Made by a program: the position numbers and the translations under genes. DNA of 33,790 nt from Chloroflexi bacterium HGW-Chloroflexi-8 (GTDB lineage: Bacteria > Chloroflexota > Anaerolineae > Anaerolineales > Anaerolineaceae), in the NCBI GenBank assembly GCA_002841995.1, contig PHBS01000021.1, positions 1 through 33,790 on the forward strand, in the 5' to 3' direction. The notes beneath the pieces were generated by a model. It searched no databases and was not told where the DNA came from. It saw only the letters and a program-made list of their open reading frames with translations. How positions within the stretch are numbered: the stretch's first letter is position 1; every line of letters begins with the position of its first letter. Below, in pieces: positions 16,928 through 24,579 of this stretch.

Positions 16928-18079
16928 TTATTGTGTCTTCAAACCTAATTGTTGGGCAATGATCATTTTTTGCATCTCAGAAGTCCCTGAATACAATTTT
17001 GTCCCAATTGCGTCGCGCAGACTTCTTTCAATCTCAAAATCAGTTGTGTAGCCATAACCTCCGAAAATTTGAATTGCATCAAGATAGGTTTGAATGGCAC
17101 TTTCACTAATCCATAATTTCGCGACTGAAGACGGTAAGGCTGGATCATCATTTTCAAATGCCCAGGCTGCTTTGTATAAGAATAATCGTGCTGCTTCTAA
17201 CCTGTTGTGCATATCGACGATTTTATGACTGATTGCTTGATTTTCACTGAGTCGTTTCGTAAACTGCTGCCTTTGATTTGCATATTGAATACATTCTTCC
17301 AATTGGCGCTGCATACTTCCAATAAAGGGGGCTAAAATCAACGCTCGTTCCCACTGCATGATTCTGGAGAAGATTCGAAATCCCATATTTGGTTTTCCCA
17401 GAAGATTTTCTTTAGAAACTTTACAATTCGTAAAGGTAATATCTGACATTAGAGAAGTTCTGGTTCCCATTTTTTCTGTTTTTGATTCCACAGACAATCC
17501 GGGAGTATTTTTCTCTAATAAAAATGCATTAATGCCTGCAAATCCATATTTTTTATTTGTTGTCGCAAATATTAGGAAGAAATCAGCTACGGGGGCATTG
17601 GTAACAAAAGTTTTTCTCCCATTTAATATGTAAAAATCACCATTAAATTCAGCCCTGGTATCCATCGACATCGCGTCCGATCCAGCGTCCGGTTCACTGA
17701 TGGCATGTGCTCCAACCCATTCTCCGGATGCTAACTTTGGCAGGAACTGACTTTTTTGAAACCCATTACCATATAGAAGAATTGGGGTTTCGACTGCCCA
17801 CAAATGTGCACCGAGAGATAAGAATATACCTGCATATTTGCACCCATAACCGAATCCCTCGAGCGTATAGGCACTTGTCAATGGATCTAATCCAAGTCCA
17901 CCATATTCTTCAGGTATGGTTAGCCCTAACAACCCCATTTGCCCCAATGCATGCCATTTTTCTCGAGAAAAATGGCTCTCCCGATCTTCTTCAATTAAGT
18001 TCTTATTCATTTTAGATTGTGCAAAACTTACAGCTTGCTGATACATTTCAAGTTGTTCTTTGTTCCAATTAAAATCCAT
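16928..18079 (-). CDS. Acyl-CoA dehydrogenase with relocated catalytic glutamate
   Basis: Acyl-CoA dehydrogenases oxidise an acyl-CoA to the 2,3-enoyl-CoA, passing electrons to ETF. The 383-residue protein has the standard family length and the FAD-binding segment AHAISEPDAGSDAMSMDT (124-141), then RKTFVTNAPVADFF and FGGYGYTTDFEIERSLRDA. The C-terminal motif is KLYSGTSEMQKMIIA, so Ser364 replaces the glutamate that is the base in short- and medium-chain enzymes. Glu244 in IMQWERALILA aligns with the base of isovaleryl-CoA and long-chain acyl-CoA dehydrogenases. The enzyme is therefore probably active with a branched or otherwise bulky substrate, which is inference. GAAGG precedes the ATG. It leads the acd-emo-etfB-etfA operon. 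The 161-base gap before it has a TATAAT on the minus strand (18159 to 18154) without a clear -35. Confidence 0.93.
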   Translation of the reverse strand: MDFNWNKEQLEMYQQAVSFAQSKMNKNLIEEDRESHFSREKWHALGQMGLLGLTIPEEYGGLGLDPLTSAYTLEGFGYGCKYAGIFLSLGAHLWAVETPILLYGNGFQKSQFLPKLASGEWVGAHAISEPDAGSDAMSMDTRAEFNGDFYILNGRKTFVTNAPVADFFLIFATTNKKYGFAGINAFLLEKNTPGLSVESKTEKMGTRTSLMSDITFTNCKVSKENLLGKPNMGFRIFSRIMQWERALILAPFIGSMQRQLEECIQYANQRQQFTKRLSENQAISHKIVDMHNRLEAARLFLYKAAWAFENDDPALPSSVAKLWISESAIQTYLDAIQIFGGYGYTTDFEIERSLRDAIGTKLYSGTSEMQKMIIAQQLGLKTQ

Positions 18080-18240
18080 AATTACCTTCTTTAAATTAAA
18101 AGTTTACAGTAAATATTTTTTGAAACATACCAAAGTACTTGATTTTTTTATTGATTATATCGATGAGGAAGAAAAAAATTGGGAAGACTCTATGTGGAAC
18201 TTTTTCTAGTTCAAAAATTCTGATTGATAAAACAATATCT

Positions 18241-18798
18241 TTATTGAAAGGAATTATCTATAACAGTAATAGCTTCCCAAAGGTTTTTTATGTAATGGAA
18301 ATTGATTGAATCCAATTCTTTTTGATATTTTTTCCATTGCTTTATTCCCCGCCCGGTTTGCAAGAGAATCAGATTCTTGATTCCACTATTAACCCCGGTT
18401 TGTAAATCGCTGTAAGCATCGCCAACAAGCCAGGAGTTTTCAAGATCGATATTAAAATCTTTTTGGGCTTGATAAACAAGCCCGGGTTTTGGTTTTCTGC
18501 AATCGCAATGGTCTTGAGGGGTGTGGGGACAAAGGTAGATCCCATCAATTCTTCCGCCATTTGCTTCAATCCTGTCTTTTAACTTTTGATTGATCTCATC
18601 AATCGTTCCAGTATCCACTAATCCTCTCCCGATTGCCGATTGATTAGTGAGGACAATTATTTTGTAATGAAATTTTTTTAAGGCAGAAATCGACTTGAAA
18701 GTAAAAGGATAAATTTTTACATTATCCCAGGTTCGAATGTAATCCGAACGATTGTGGATTAATACGCCATCACGATCTAAAAATATGGCTCGATACAT
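18241..18798 (-). CDS. HAD-family phosphatase, GmhB/HisB-N-like
   Basis: GmhB removes the C7 phosphate of heptose-1,7-bisphosphate in nucleotide-heptose synthesis; close relatives act on histidinol phosphate. The 185-residue protein shows the HAD nucleophile motif FLDRDGVLIHN, VLTNQSAIGRG, the zinc-binding CPHTPQDHCDCRKPKPG, and the acidic SWLVGDAYSDLQTG. The zinc loop is shorter than in E. coli GmhB but keeps Cys-x-His and Cys-x-Cys. The ATG start matches the family N-terminus (MYRAIFLDRDG). An upstream in-frame GTG at 18816 would share one base with the preceding stop and remains possible. It is last in the glycan operon, so heptose supply for that glycan is likely, but gmhA, gmhC or gmhD are not in view. 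Confidence 0.82.
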   Translation of the reverse strand: MYRAIFLDRDGVLIHNRSDYIRTWDNVKIYPFTFKSISALKKFHYKIIVLTNQSAIGRGLVDTGTIDEINQKLKDRIEANGGRIDGIYLCPHTPQDHCDCRKPKPGLVYQAQKDFNIDLENSWLVGDAYSDLQTGVNSGIKNLILLQTGRGIKQWKKYQKELDSINFHYIKNLWEAITVIDNSFQ

Positions 18799-18815
18799 TG
18801 TTTTTTCCAAACACA

Positions 18816-20321
18816 CTATGGGTTTCCATACTCAATAATCAAAGTAGGCCGGGCGACCTTGTTCCAGTCCTCCACTTCAGAAGTACTGAAATATTTCCCT
18901 GAGTGATAAGCACCATCCGCAGAATATACGGCAAGGCTAACTGAATTATCACCGTTTTCGATTGCTAATTGGGCGGCTTTTGTCACGTCCCATTCGTAAG
19001 GTATTCCGGGCCATCCACTGAAAGCTTCCATTGGGTTTACCCAGGTCCGACTCAAATTCTCCATCAGGATTGGAGCATTATTCCAATTAAGTGCGTCTTC
19101 AGACCAGTTATTTTTAGTAATTCCGACTTGAATTAATGACCGATAAGGTTGGAATACGGGATCTCCCCATTTACCTGCATTTCCATAAAGGTGTAATTTT
19201 AAGGTTGCCCTTATGATCGATGTATTCTGTGAAATGGTGGGAATTGGGAAATTAATATAATACTTGGAATAACATGGCCAATCAGCAATATCCCTTTGAT
19301 TTTGGATATTGGCTGTCATCGCATTTTCACCTACATGGACTTTTGTACCCCAATCAGTCCATACGTTTGTCAGATCATATCCTCCACAGATTGTGAATCC
19401 ACCCGGACTCGCGTCCTGGACTATAAATCCATTTTCTCCTTCTCTGACAAGGATGCTACCTTGAATTGAACCACTTCTAATTCCATCTGGCAATAAACCA
19501 AACGAAATATTGCCCCAATTTTGAGCATTGGCTGGATCGAAATCGGGTGGCCAAACCATAGAGGAGATTGTCGGACCATCCAGATAATCTCGATCATAAG
19601 CAATGATTCCCATACGCCAAATGGAATTTGGGTCCGGAGCTGTAGTGATGCCTAACGAAGAAAATGGAATTTTATAACTAAGATTCCATCCACCATCATC
19701 ATTCGCATCGTTCATACCAGGCCCTCGCCACGCTGCCGTTGTTGAAAAAGGAATTTGGACTGTACTCCATTTCGATCCATCCCAACGAAAGGTTTTTTGA
19801 TATTGGGAACGATTTGCTTCCTGCGGGGCTAATCCTGAACTCAGTAAAAACCCTTGATTAGGCAAAAGTTGAGTTGTATTGGATGGGGTTATGAATAACG
19901 AAATGGAATCCCATTCGTCCAGGTTCATCGTCAATGGGGTATTGTCGTACCAGAGTAACCGATCAATCGCTGCGATATATACATATAATGCATCATTACC
20001 ATAGCCTATTCTGACATCATAATAATTATTGTTGTTCGTAATTTCACCGAACCAAAAAACAGCCATTTCTGGAAATGCGTCCCCAACAAAATCGGTCGTA
20101 TTTTTGTAAGGAATGTGAATTAATGGTTCATTAGTTGGCGGTAAAGGTGGCTGCAAAACACCGTTATTGATAAATGGCAAATATATCGTCTCATTATCAT
20201 CGGATGTAATGGGAATTATTTGTTTATCAACCGGGTTACAGGAAAGCAGAATCAATGGAAAAATTAACAGTAGATTCCAGTGAAAATTCCATTTGAATTT
20301 ACTGTTTTCAATCTTTTTCAT
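18816..20321 (-). CDS. Surface lipoprotein with CBM9-like and DNRLRE domains
   Basis: The 501-residue protein has a lipoprotein signal: NLLLIFPLILLSC with Cys28 as the lipidated residue. A linker with YLPFINN and a proline stretch follows. Residues about 66-275 resemble a family 9 carbohydrate-binding domain (DALYVYIAAIDRLLWYD, WNLSYKIPFSSLG, WRMGIIAYDRD). Residues about 325-500 form a DNRLRE-type domain with KYYINFPIPTI, RATLKLHLYG, WSEDALNWNNAP, WDVTKAAQLAIENG and RPTLIIEYG. No catalytic residues are evident. It is 13 bases after the BY-kinase gene, inside the glycan operon, so it probably binds or anchors the exported polysaccharide at the surface; that function is inference. Confidence 0.8.
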   Translation of the reverse strand: MKKIENSKFKWNFHWNLLLIFPLILLSCNPVDKQIIPITSDDNETIYLPFINNGVLQPPLPPTNEPLIHIPYKNTTDFVGDAFPEMAVFWFGEITNNNNYYDVRIGYGNDALYVYIAAIDRLLWYDNTPLTMNLDEWDSISLFITPSNTTQLLPNQGFLLSSGLAPQEANRSQYQKTFRWDGSKWSTVQIPFSTTAAWRGPGMNDANDDGGWNLSYKIPFSSLGITTAPDPNSIWRMGIIAYDRDYLDGPTISSMVWPPDFDPANAQNWGNISFGLLPDGIRSGSIQGSILVREGENGFIVQDASPGGFTICGGYDLTNVWTDWGTKVHVGENAMTANIQNQRDIADWPCYSKYYINFPIPTISQNTSIIRATLKLHLYGNAGKWGDPVFQPYRSLIQVGITKNNWSEDALNWNNAPILMENLSRTWVNPMEAFSGWPGIPYEWDVTKAAQLAIENGDNSVSLAVYSADGAYHSGKYFSTSEVEDWNKVARPTLIIEYGNP

Positions 20322-20334
20322 TATAAAGAATTTC

Positions 20335-21960
20335 CTATAGTTTTTTGGATGGATTTACAATCCTTTTAGGCGCGGTGGTGGATGTGCTTTTTTCAGTCGG
20401 TAGGTTACCCTTGGTGCTTTGTGTTACTGTTCTTGGTTTATGGTAATAACTATAATATGCAGATCTTTGTGAGCTTCCATTCATAACAAAACCAACGATT
20501 TTAGCTTTTGCTCTCGAAAGTTGAGCGTAAGCCATGCGAAGAATATCGCGACGGGATTTTCCTGGACTGATGACAATCAAAACACCATCAACTTTTGTTG
20601 AAAGTACAAATGCGTCTGAGGTAATAAAGGGTGGGCCATCTACGATTACAATATCTGCAGCATTTTTTAATGTTTCAAAAATTCTTTCTGTAGAAACGGA
20701 ACTTAATAACTCGGATGGGTTGGGCGGTGTTTTTCCGGCGGGAAGCAAATAAATTTGCCCATTAAACAACGAAACCAAATGTTGACTGATCGAATCGCGG
20801 TTTGATAATAATAAATCGCTCAGTCCGGTTTCTTTTTGTAATGAGAATTTTTGTTTGATTGTTGATTGGTAAAAGTCTGCATCAATCAAGATGACTCTTT
20901 TATTCGCTTTCGCGAAAGAAAGTGCTAAGTTCATCGAGACTGTTGTTTTCCCTTCCGATACACCTGGCGAAGTGACCAGAATTGTTTTGATGCTTTTTCC
21001 TAAATCCATAAATTCCAAATTATTCCTTAAGGATCGGAAAGAGTCTGTAATTGGAGAAAATGGTTGGTCATTGACATAACTTAGCGGATTTTCTTCCTTG
21101 GGCACCCTTGGAATCTCGCCAAGTAATTGGGCGTTGATAATCTTGGTCACATCTTCGGGAACGTTAATGGATTGATCCAGCCATTCCAACAAGAAAATAC
21201 CGATTGCAGCCAATAACATCCCGACCACAACAGCTAACCCGGAGGTAATGAATTTGCTTGGACTAATAGACCTACCCGGAACTTGGGCTGGTTCGATGAC
21301 GGTTAAAGAGTTTAATGCGCCTTTAGATGTACTGGAAAGCAAAGAAGCGTAGGTGTCCTGTAATGTTGAAAGCTTTGTCTCTAATGCATAGATCTGTTGT
21401 TCGGTACTGGAAATTTGAGAAGCTGAGCTTAAAGTTCCCAATTCAGTCTTTTTTTGTTCAATATCATCCTGTGTGGACTTGATATCGTTTTGTAAAGTGG
21501 TTAACTGATCATTAATAAAGGTTTGGCGTTCTTGTTCATCCGAATTTACACTGGTTGGCGCACTCAAAATTAGTTGATTTGCCAACTCTTCGGTTACTGC
21601 TTTTGCACGATATGGATCAGTGTCCGTCACACTAATTTCAATTAATTGTGTATCGGGAAGAGCGCGGACTGTATATGGAGGAAGCCAATTTAAACCCAAT
21701 GCTTTCATGGTCCCGAGTTTTACAGGTTCCCGAGTGGCCATATCGGCATATATTGTTGCTAATTGTTGCTCCAGAAAGAATTGATTGGATGAGGGATTGG
21801 GATTGTTTATGGATTGCCCAATAATAAGAGTTGTTCGTGATAAATATTGGGGAGCTTGTGTAAAAGAAATAGCAAGGCTAATTACGCCAGCAATTACACC
21901 TGCAGCCAGAATTAACCAACGCCATTTCCAAAGCGGAGCGAAAATAGATTTTAATTCCAT
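20335..21960 (-). CDS. Fused Wzz-type copolymerase and BY-family tyrosine kinase
   Basis: This protein sets polysaccharide chain length and controls Wzy-dependent export through autophosphorylation. Of its 541 residues, 1-265 form a Wzz domain with membrane spans near 13-33 and 238-258 and a coiled coil near 141-205. The kinase domain follows with a basic interface helix DSFRSLRNN, Walker A SPGVSEGKTT (331-340), Walker A' VILIDADF (356-363), and Walker B DIVIVDGPP (436-444). A tyrosine cluster SAYYSYYH (500-507) is the expected autophosphorylation tail, followed by a basic tail. The single-polypeptide layout resembles proteobacterial BY-kinases rather than the split CapA/CapB form. AGGGAAGG lies about 6 bases before the ATG. 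The largest gap of the operon precedes it and carries a candidate promoter. Confidence 0.93.
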   Translation of the reverse strand: MELKSIFAPLWKWRWLILAAGVIAGVISLAISFTQAPQYLSRTTLIIGQSINNPNPSSNQFFLEQQLATIYADMATREPVKLGTMKALGLNWLPPYTVRALPDTQLIEISVTDTDPYRAKAVTEELANQLILSAPTSVNSDEQERQTFINDQLTTLQNDIKSTQDDIEQKKTELGTLSSASQISSTEQQIYALETKLSTLQDTYASLLSSTSKGALNSLTVIEPAQVPGRSISPSKFITSGLAVVVGMLLAAIGIFLLEWLDQSINVPEDVTKIINAQLLGEIPRVPKEENPLSYVNDQPFSPITDSFRSLRNNLEFMDLGKSIKTILVTSPGVSEGKTTVSMNLALSFAKANKRVILIDADFYQSTIKQKFSLQKETGLSDLLLSNRDSISQHLVSLFNGQIYLLPAGKTPPNPSELLSSVSTERIFETLKNAADIVIVDGPPFITSDAFVLSTKVDGVLIVISPGKSRRDILRMAYAQLSRAKAKIVGFVMNGSSQRSAYYSYYHKPRTVTQSTKGNLPTEKSTSTTAPKRIVNPSKKL

Positions 21961-21992
21961 GGAATGCCTTCCCTAATAAGAACAAAAAATAA

Positions 21993-22010
21993 ATCCATAT
22001 ATATATGGAT
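21993..22010. promoter_or_regulatory. 18-base perfect palindrome upstream of the BY-kinase gene
   Basis: ATCCATATATATATGGAT is perfectly self-complementary. It starts at the end of a minus-strand TATAAT and would cover the predicted transcription start, a classic repressor position. It has no T-run after it, so it is not a terminator. Its AT-rich core lowers the weight of the symmetry a little. Confidence 0.45.
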
Positions 22011-22040
22011 TATAACGAAAAATTTTTCCTGGAAAATCAA
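22009..22040 (-). promoter_or_regulatory. Candidate internal promoter of the glycan operon
   Basis: On the minus strand a perfect TATAAT (22014 to 22009) is preceded by TTGATT (22040 to 22035) with a 20-base spacer, which is longer than ideal. A second small inverted repeat, TTTTCC-T-GGAAAA (22024-22036 on the plus strand), fills the spacer. The location in the only sizeable gap of the operon supports a promoter for the BY-kinase, lipoprotein and phosphatase genes. Confidence 0.3.
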
Positions 22041-23287
22041 GAATATAGACTATGAGAAGAATTTATCGATTCCTGATAAATTTGTAAAAGTTTTTCAGCA
22101 GCTTTCTGCCAGGAATGATGATTTTCAACAAAAAGCCTGCCAGCTTTGCCAATTTTTTCCATTCTGGAAGGATTTGATAACAAATCAATGGTTAAATTTG
22201 CAAATGATTCAACATCATCTGCCACTAACAAGTCCTGTCCTGGTATAGCACTCAAGGCGTTAAGAGCGCTTGAAGAAGTAATCACAGGGGTCTCACAAGC
22301 CATGGCTTCCAAAATTTTATTTTGAATTCCAGCACCGTACGCAAGTGGTGCGACAGCGATCGTAGCTTTTTGCAAGAATGAGCGCATTTCCGGTACCCAA
22401 CCTGTGATTGTTATTCGTGGGTCTTCCCCAAAATTGATAATTTCTTTGGAAGGATTTTGTCCGACAACCCAAAGTCTAACATCAGGATTTTTTTTCCAGA
22501 TTAGCGGCATGATTTCTTTGACCAAATTAGAAACCATTTTTTGGTTTGCGTGATAACTCATTTTCCCACTGATTACAAGTGTATTTTCCTCGCGTTTTTG
22601 GTTTATATCTGGTGTGAAATTTTCCAGGTCAACACCATTTGGGAGAACGACCAAATCTGCATTGATTTTTAGCTTTGTTAGTAATTCCACAAAAACATTT
22701 AAGTCAGTCTGTGATGTTACAAGAACTTTATTGAAAACACTGGCGACTCGTGGTTCGTAAATGGATGTCCGTTGAGTCTCAACTTCAAGAAATTTTCTAC
22801 CAATCCAAAGAGGATGGTGGATTGATGCCTGGCGAAAAAGGTGTGTGATTGAATCTACACTGTCCCAAACAATGGGTGTGTGGTTAGAAATATTCATTTC
22901 TTTTAATTTAATCCCAAAATCAACACTTCGTAAGTGTTCAAAATGGATGACATCAAAAGGACTATATTCATTTTTAATAAGCTTTTCGATTTGAATAAAC
23001 ATTTTCTTATTTATCCCATACGACGCTTGAAAAGGCTTATTTGTTGGTAAATTCTTAAGACTGTTAAAAAGAACTTTTGTCTTCGTAATTGGTATTGGAA
23101 AAATATCTTCACAAAGAGAACGAAGTTCATTGTCTACTAATAAATTTTGAGGGGAATCATAAAAAACGAGTGTAATTTTATGTCCAAGTTTTGCTAAATG
23201 TCGAATAAATTGATAGGGACGAACCCGGATCAAATCTGGTTTGTATGGAGTAACAAAAAGAATCCTAAGCGGGTTGGTTATTTGCAT
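22037..23287 (-). CDS. GT4-family glycosyltransferase
   Basis: This is a cytoplasmic, probably membrane-associated, retaining glycosyltransferase that adds a sugar to a lipid-linked glycan. The 416-residue GT-B protein has an N-terminal acceptor domain (LRILFVTPYKPDLIRVRPYQF) and a C-terminal donor domain with TLVISGKMSYHANQKM, DVRLWVVGQNPSKEI, ITGWVPEMRSFLQKATIAVAP and the nucleotide-sugar segment GAGIQNKILEAMACETPVIT. The ATG has AAGGA upstream and overlaps the end of the GT39-like gene by 23 bases. The donor and acceptor sugars cannot be told from the sequence. Confidence 0.9.
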   Translation of the reverse strand: MQITNPLRILFVTPYKPDLIRVRPYQFIRHLAKLGHKITLVFYDSPQNLLVDNELRSLCEDIFPIPITKTKVLFNSLKNLPTNKPFQASYGINKKMFIQIEKLIKNEYSPFDVIHFEHLRSVDFGIKLKEMNISNHTPIVWDSVDSITHLFRQASIHHPLWIGRKFLEVETQRTSIYEPRVASVFNKVLVTSQTDLNVFVELLTKLKINADLVVLPNGVDLENFTPDINQKREENTLVISGKMSYHANQKMVSNLVKEIMPLIWKKNPDVRLWVVGQNPSKEIINFGEDPRITITGWVPEMRSFLQKATIAVAPLAYGAGIQNKILEAMACETPVITSSSALNALSAIPGQDLLVADDVESFANLTIDLLSNPSRMEKIGKAGRLFVENHHSWQKAAEKLLQIYQESINSSHSLYS

Positions 23288-24575
23288 ATCTTTTCCTTAC
23301 GAAAATGCTCAATTTGGATAATGCTAACCCTGCAAACACAAGGAAAAGCGCATCAATGGGTAATCGATATCTAACCAAACTCCAGGTCAAAATATGAATT
23401 GCACTGTAAACAAAACCAAATATTAGTATCAAGCTTATTGGTGAATCAAAAAAAATTATTTTTGATTTTAGAATGGATTTGATACTGAGCCAGATACCAA
23501 AAACCATGAATGGCAATGCAAATCCGAAACTTGTGACTCTTGTGATATTGCTCAATAGTGATGAATCTTGACTTGGTAGAAAATCAAATAAGATTGGAAT
23601 GCGGCTCAAAGATAAAAGGGCATAAGTTCCGGGATTTTCAAATACGAAGTTTAAACCGCGTTTTAGTAATTCAGAATCAAGGGAAGCCTCATCCAATCCT
23701 TTTAATTCAACCGGCAGCATCATTAAATAATTGCCCATTTCTTCCGGAAGAATACCAACAAATTGTGTGCCATAGATTGGATTATTGGACCAAAAGAAGG
23801 CAAAACCCGCATTTGTGTTTAACAAGACAAATCGATCAAAGCGTTGATAATTAAATATAGTAAATGGCAAAATCATGATAAAGATGATTAAACCGCTCAC
23901 AACCAGATTTTTAATTGACTTTAGAAGACCAGAATTCCTTTGGTTCCAAAGAATCCAAAGAAACAGAAATGGAACAAAAAGCATGAATACCTGTCGTAAA
24001 AGAATTGCGGTGCCGGATAATACACCTAAAACCAAATAATATGAAGTTGTGGTTTGTGTAGGCTTAAGTCGAATGGCGGACCAAAAAACAGCCAGGACAA
24101 CTGTGATAAACCAGGATTCGGTCATCAATGCTGCGCTATAGTAGATTAGATAAGGGTAAATTGCAATCCATCCTGCGGAAAATAATCCTGAGATTTCCGG
24201 GAATATTATTTTTGAAATTTTATACAAGAGTAATGGTTGAAGAATTCCAATGACGATGGCTTGAATAATTCTGGCAAGCAGAGCGTTAACACCAAATATT
24301 TTATAAACGAAAACCAGATAAAAGGTGTAAATGTAACTCCAATGCGCTGTGGGATCCCCCGGGTGTGTTGCCGGCCACCACGGCTGATCAAAAGTGAAAC
24401 CAAACCCATTCATTACACGTTGAGCAAGGGTGTGATAAGTGACTTGATCTGCAATTCCAGGCATTTGAGTAACCTGGTTTCCTAGAATTATGGATGCCAA
24501 AAGCCTGGCAAGGACCGATCCAATAATGATCAAGACGAGTAGGTTTTTTTCGGAAATTGTTAATATTTTTTTCAT
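23265..24575 (-). CDS. GT39/ArnT-like integral membrane glycosyltransferase
   Basis: The 436-residue protein has about ten hydrophobic spans and the layout of GT-C enzymes that use polyprenyl-phosphate sugars on the outer face of the membrane. The first external loop holds MPGIADQVTYHTLAQRVMNG, with the acidic residue and Tyr expected near the active site, followed by WWPATHPGDPTAHW. Later spans include IYPYLIYYSAALMTESWF and a periplasmic stretch with FFWSNNPIYGTQF. The family transfers sugars to proteins, lipid A or arabinogalactan-like acceptors. Within a Wzy operon it may decorate the repeat unit or the exported chain. The donor polyprenyl-phosphate sugar synthase is not recognisable here. 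It starts 4 bases after the preceding GT4 gene. Confidence 0.82.
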   Translation of the reverse strand: MKKILTISEKNLLVLIIIGSVLARLLASIILGNQVTQMPGIADQVTYHTLAQRVMNGFGFTFDQPWWPATHPGDPTAHWSYIYTFYLVFVYKIFGVNALLARIIQAIVIGILQPLLLYKISKIIFPEISGLFSAGWIAIYPYLIYYSAALMTESWFITVVLAVFWSAIRLKPTQTTTSYYLVLGVLSGTAILLRQVFMLFVPFLFLWILWNQRNSGLLKSIKNLVVSGLIIFIMILPFTIFNYQRFDRFVLLNTNAGFAFFWSNNPIYGTQFVGILPEEMGNYLMMLPVELKGLDEASLDSELLKRGLNFVFENPGTYALLSLSRIPILFDFLPSQDSSLLSNITRVTSFGFALPFMVFGIWLSIKSILKSKIIFFDSPISLILIFGFVYSAIHILTWSLVRYRLPIDALFLVFAGLALSKLSIFVRKRYANNQPA

Positions 24576-24579
24576 CTTT

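Noticed and set aside
18103-18113. TTTACAGTAAA inverted repeat in the leader of the acyl-CoA dehydrogenase operon
   Set aside because: Five-base arms in AT-rich DNA are expected by chance; no second copy or known operator match was seen.
18197-18212. GAACT/AGTTC hairpin as terminator of the glycan operon
   Set aside because: The stem has only 5 pairs and no T-run follows on the minus strand.
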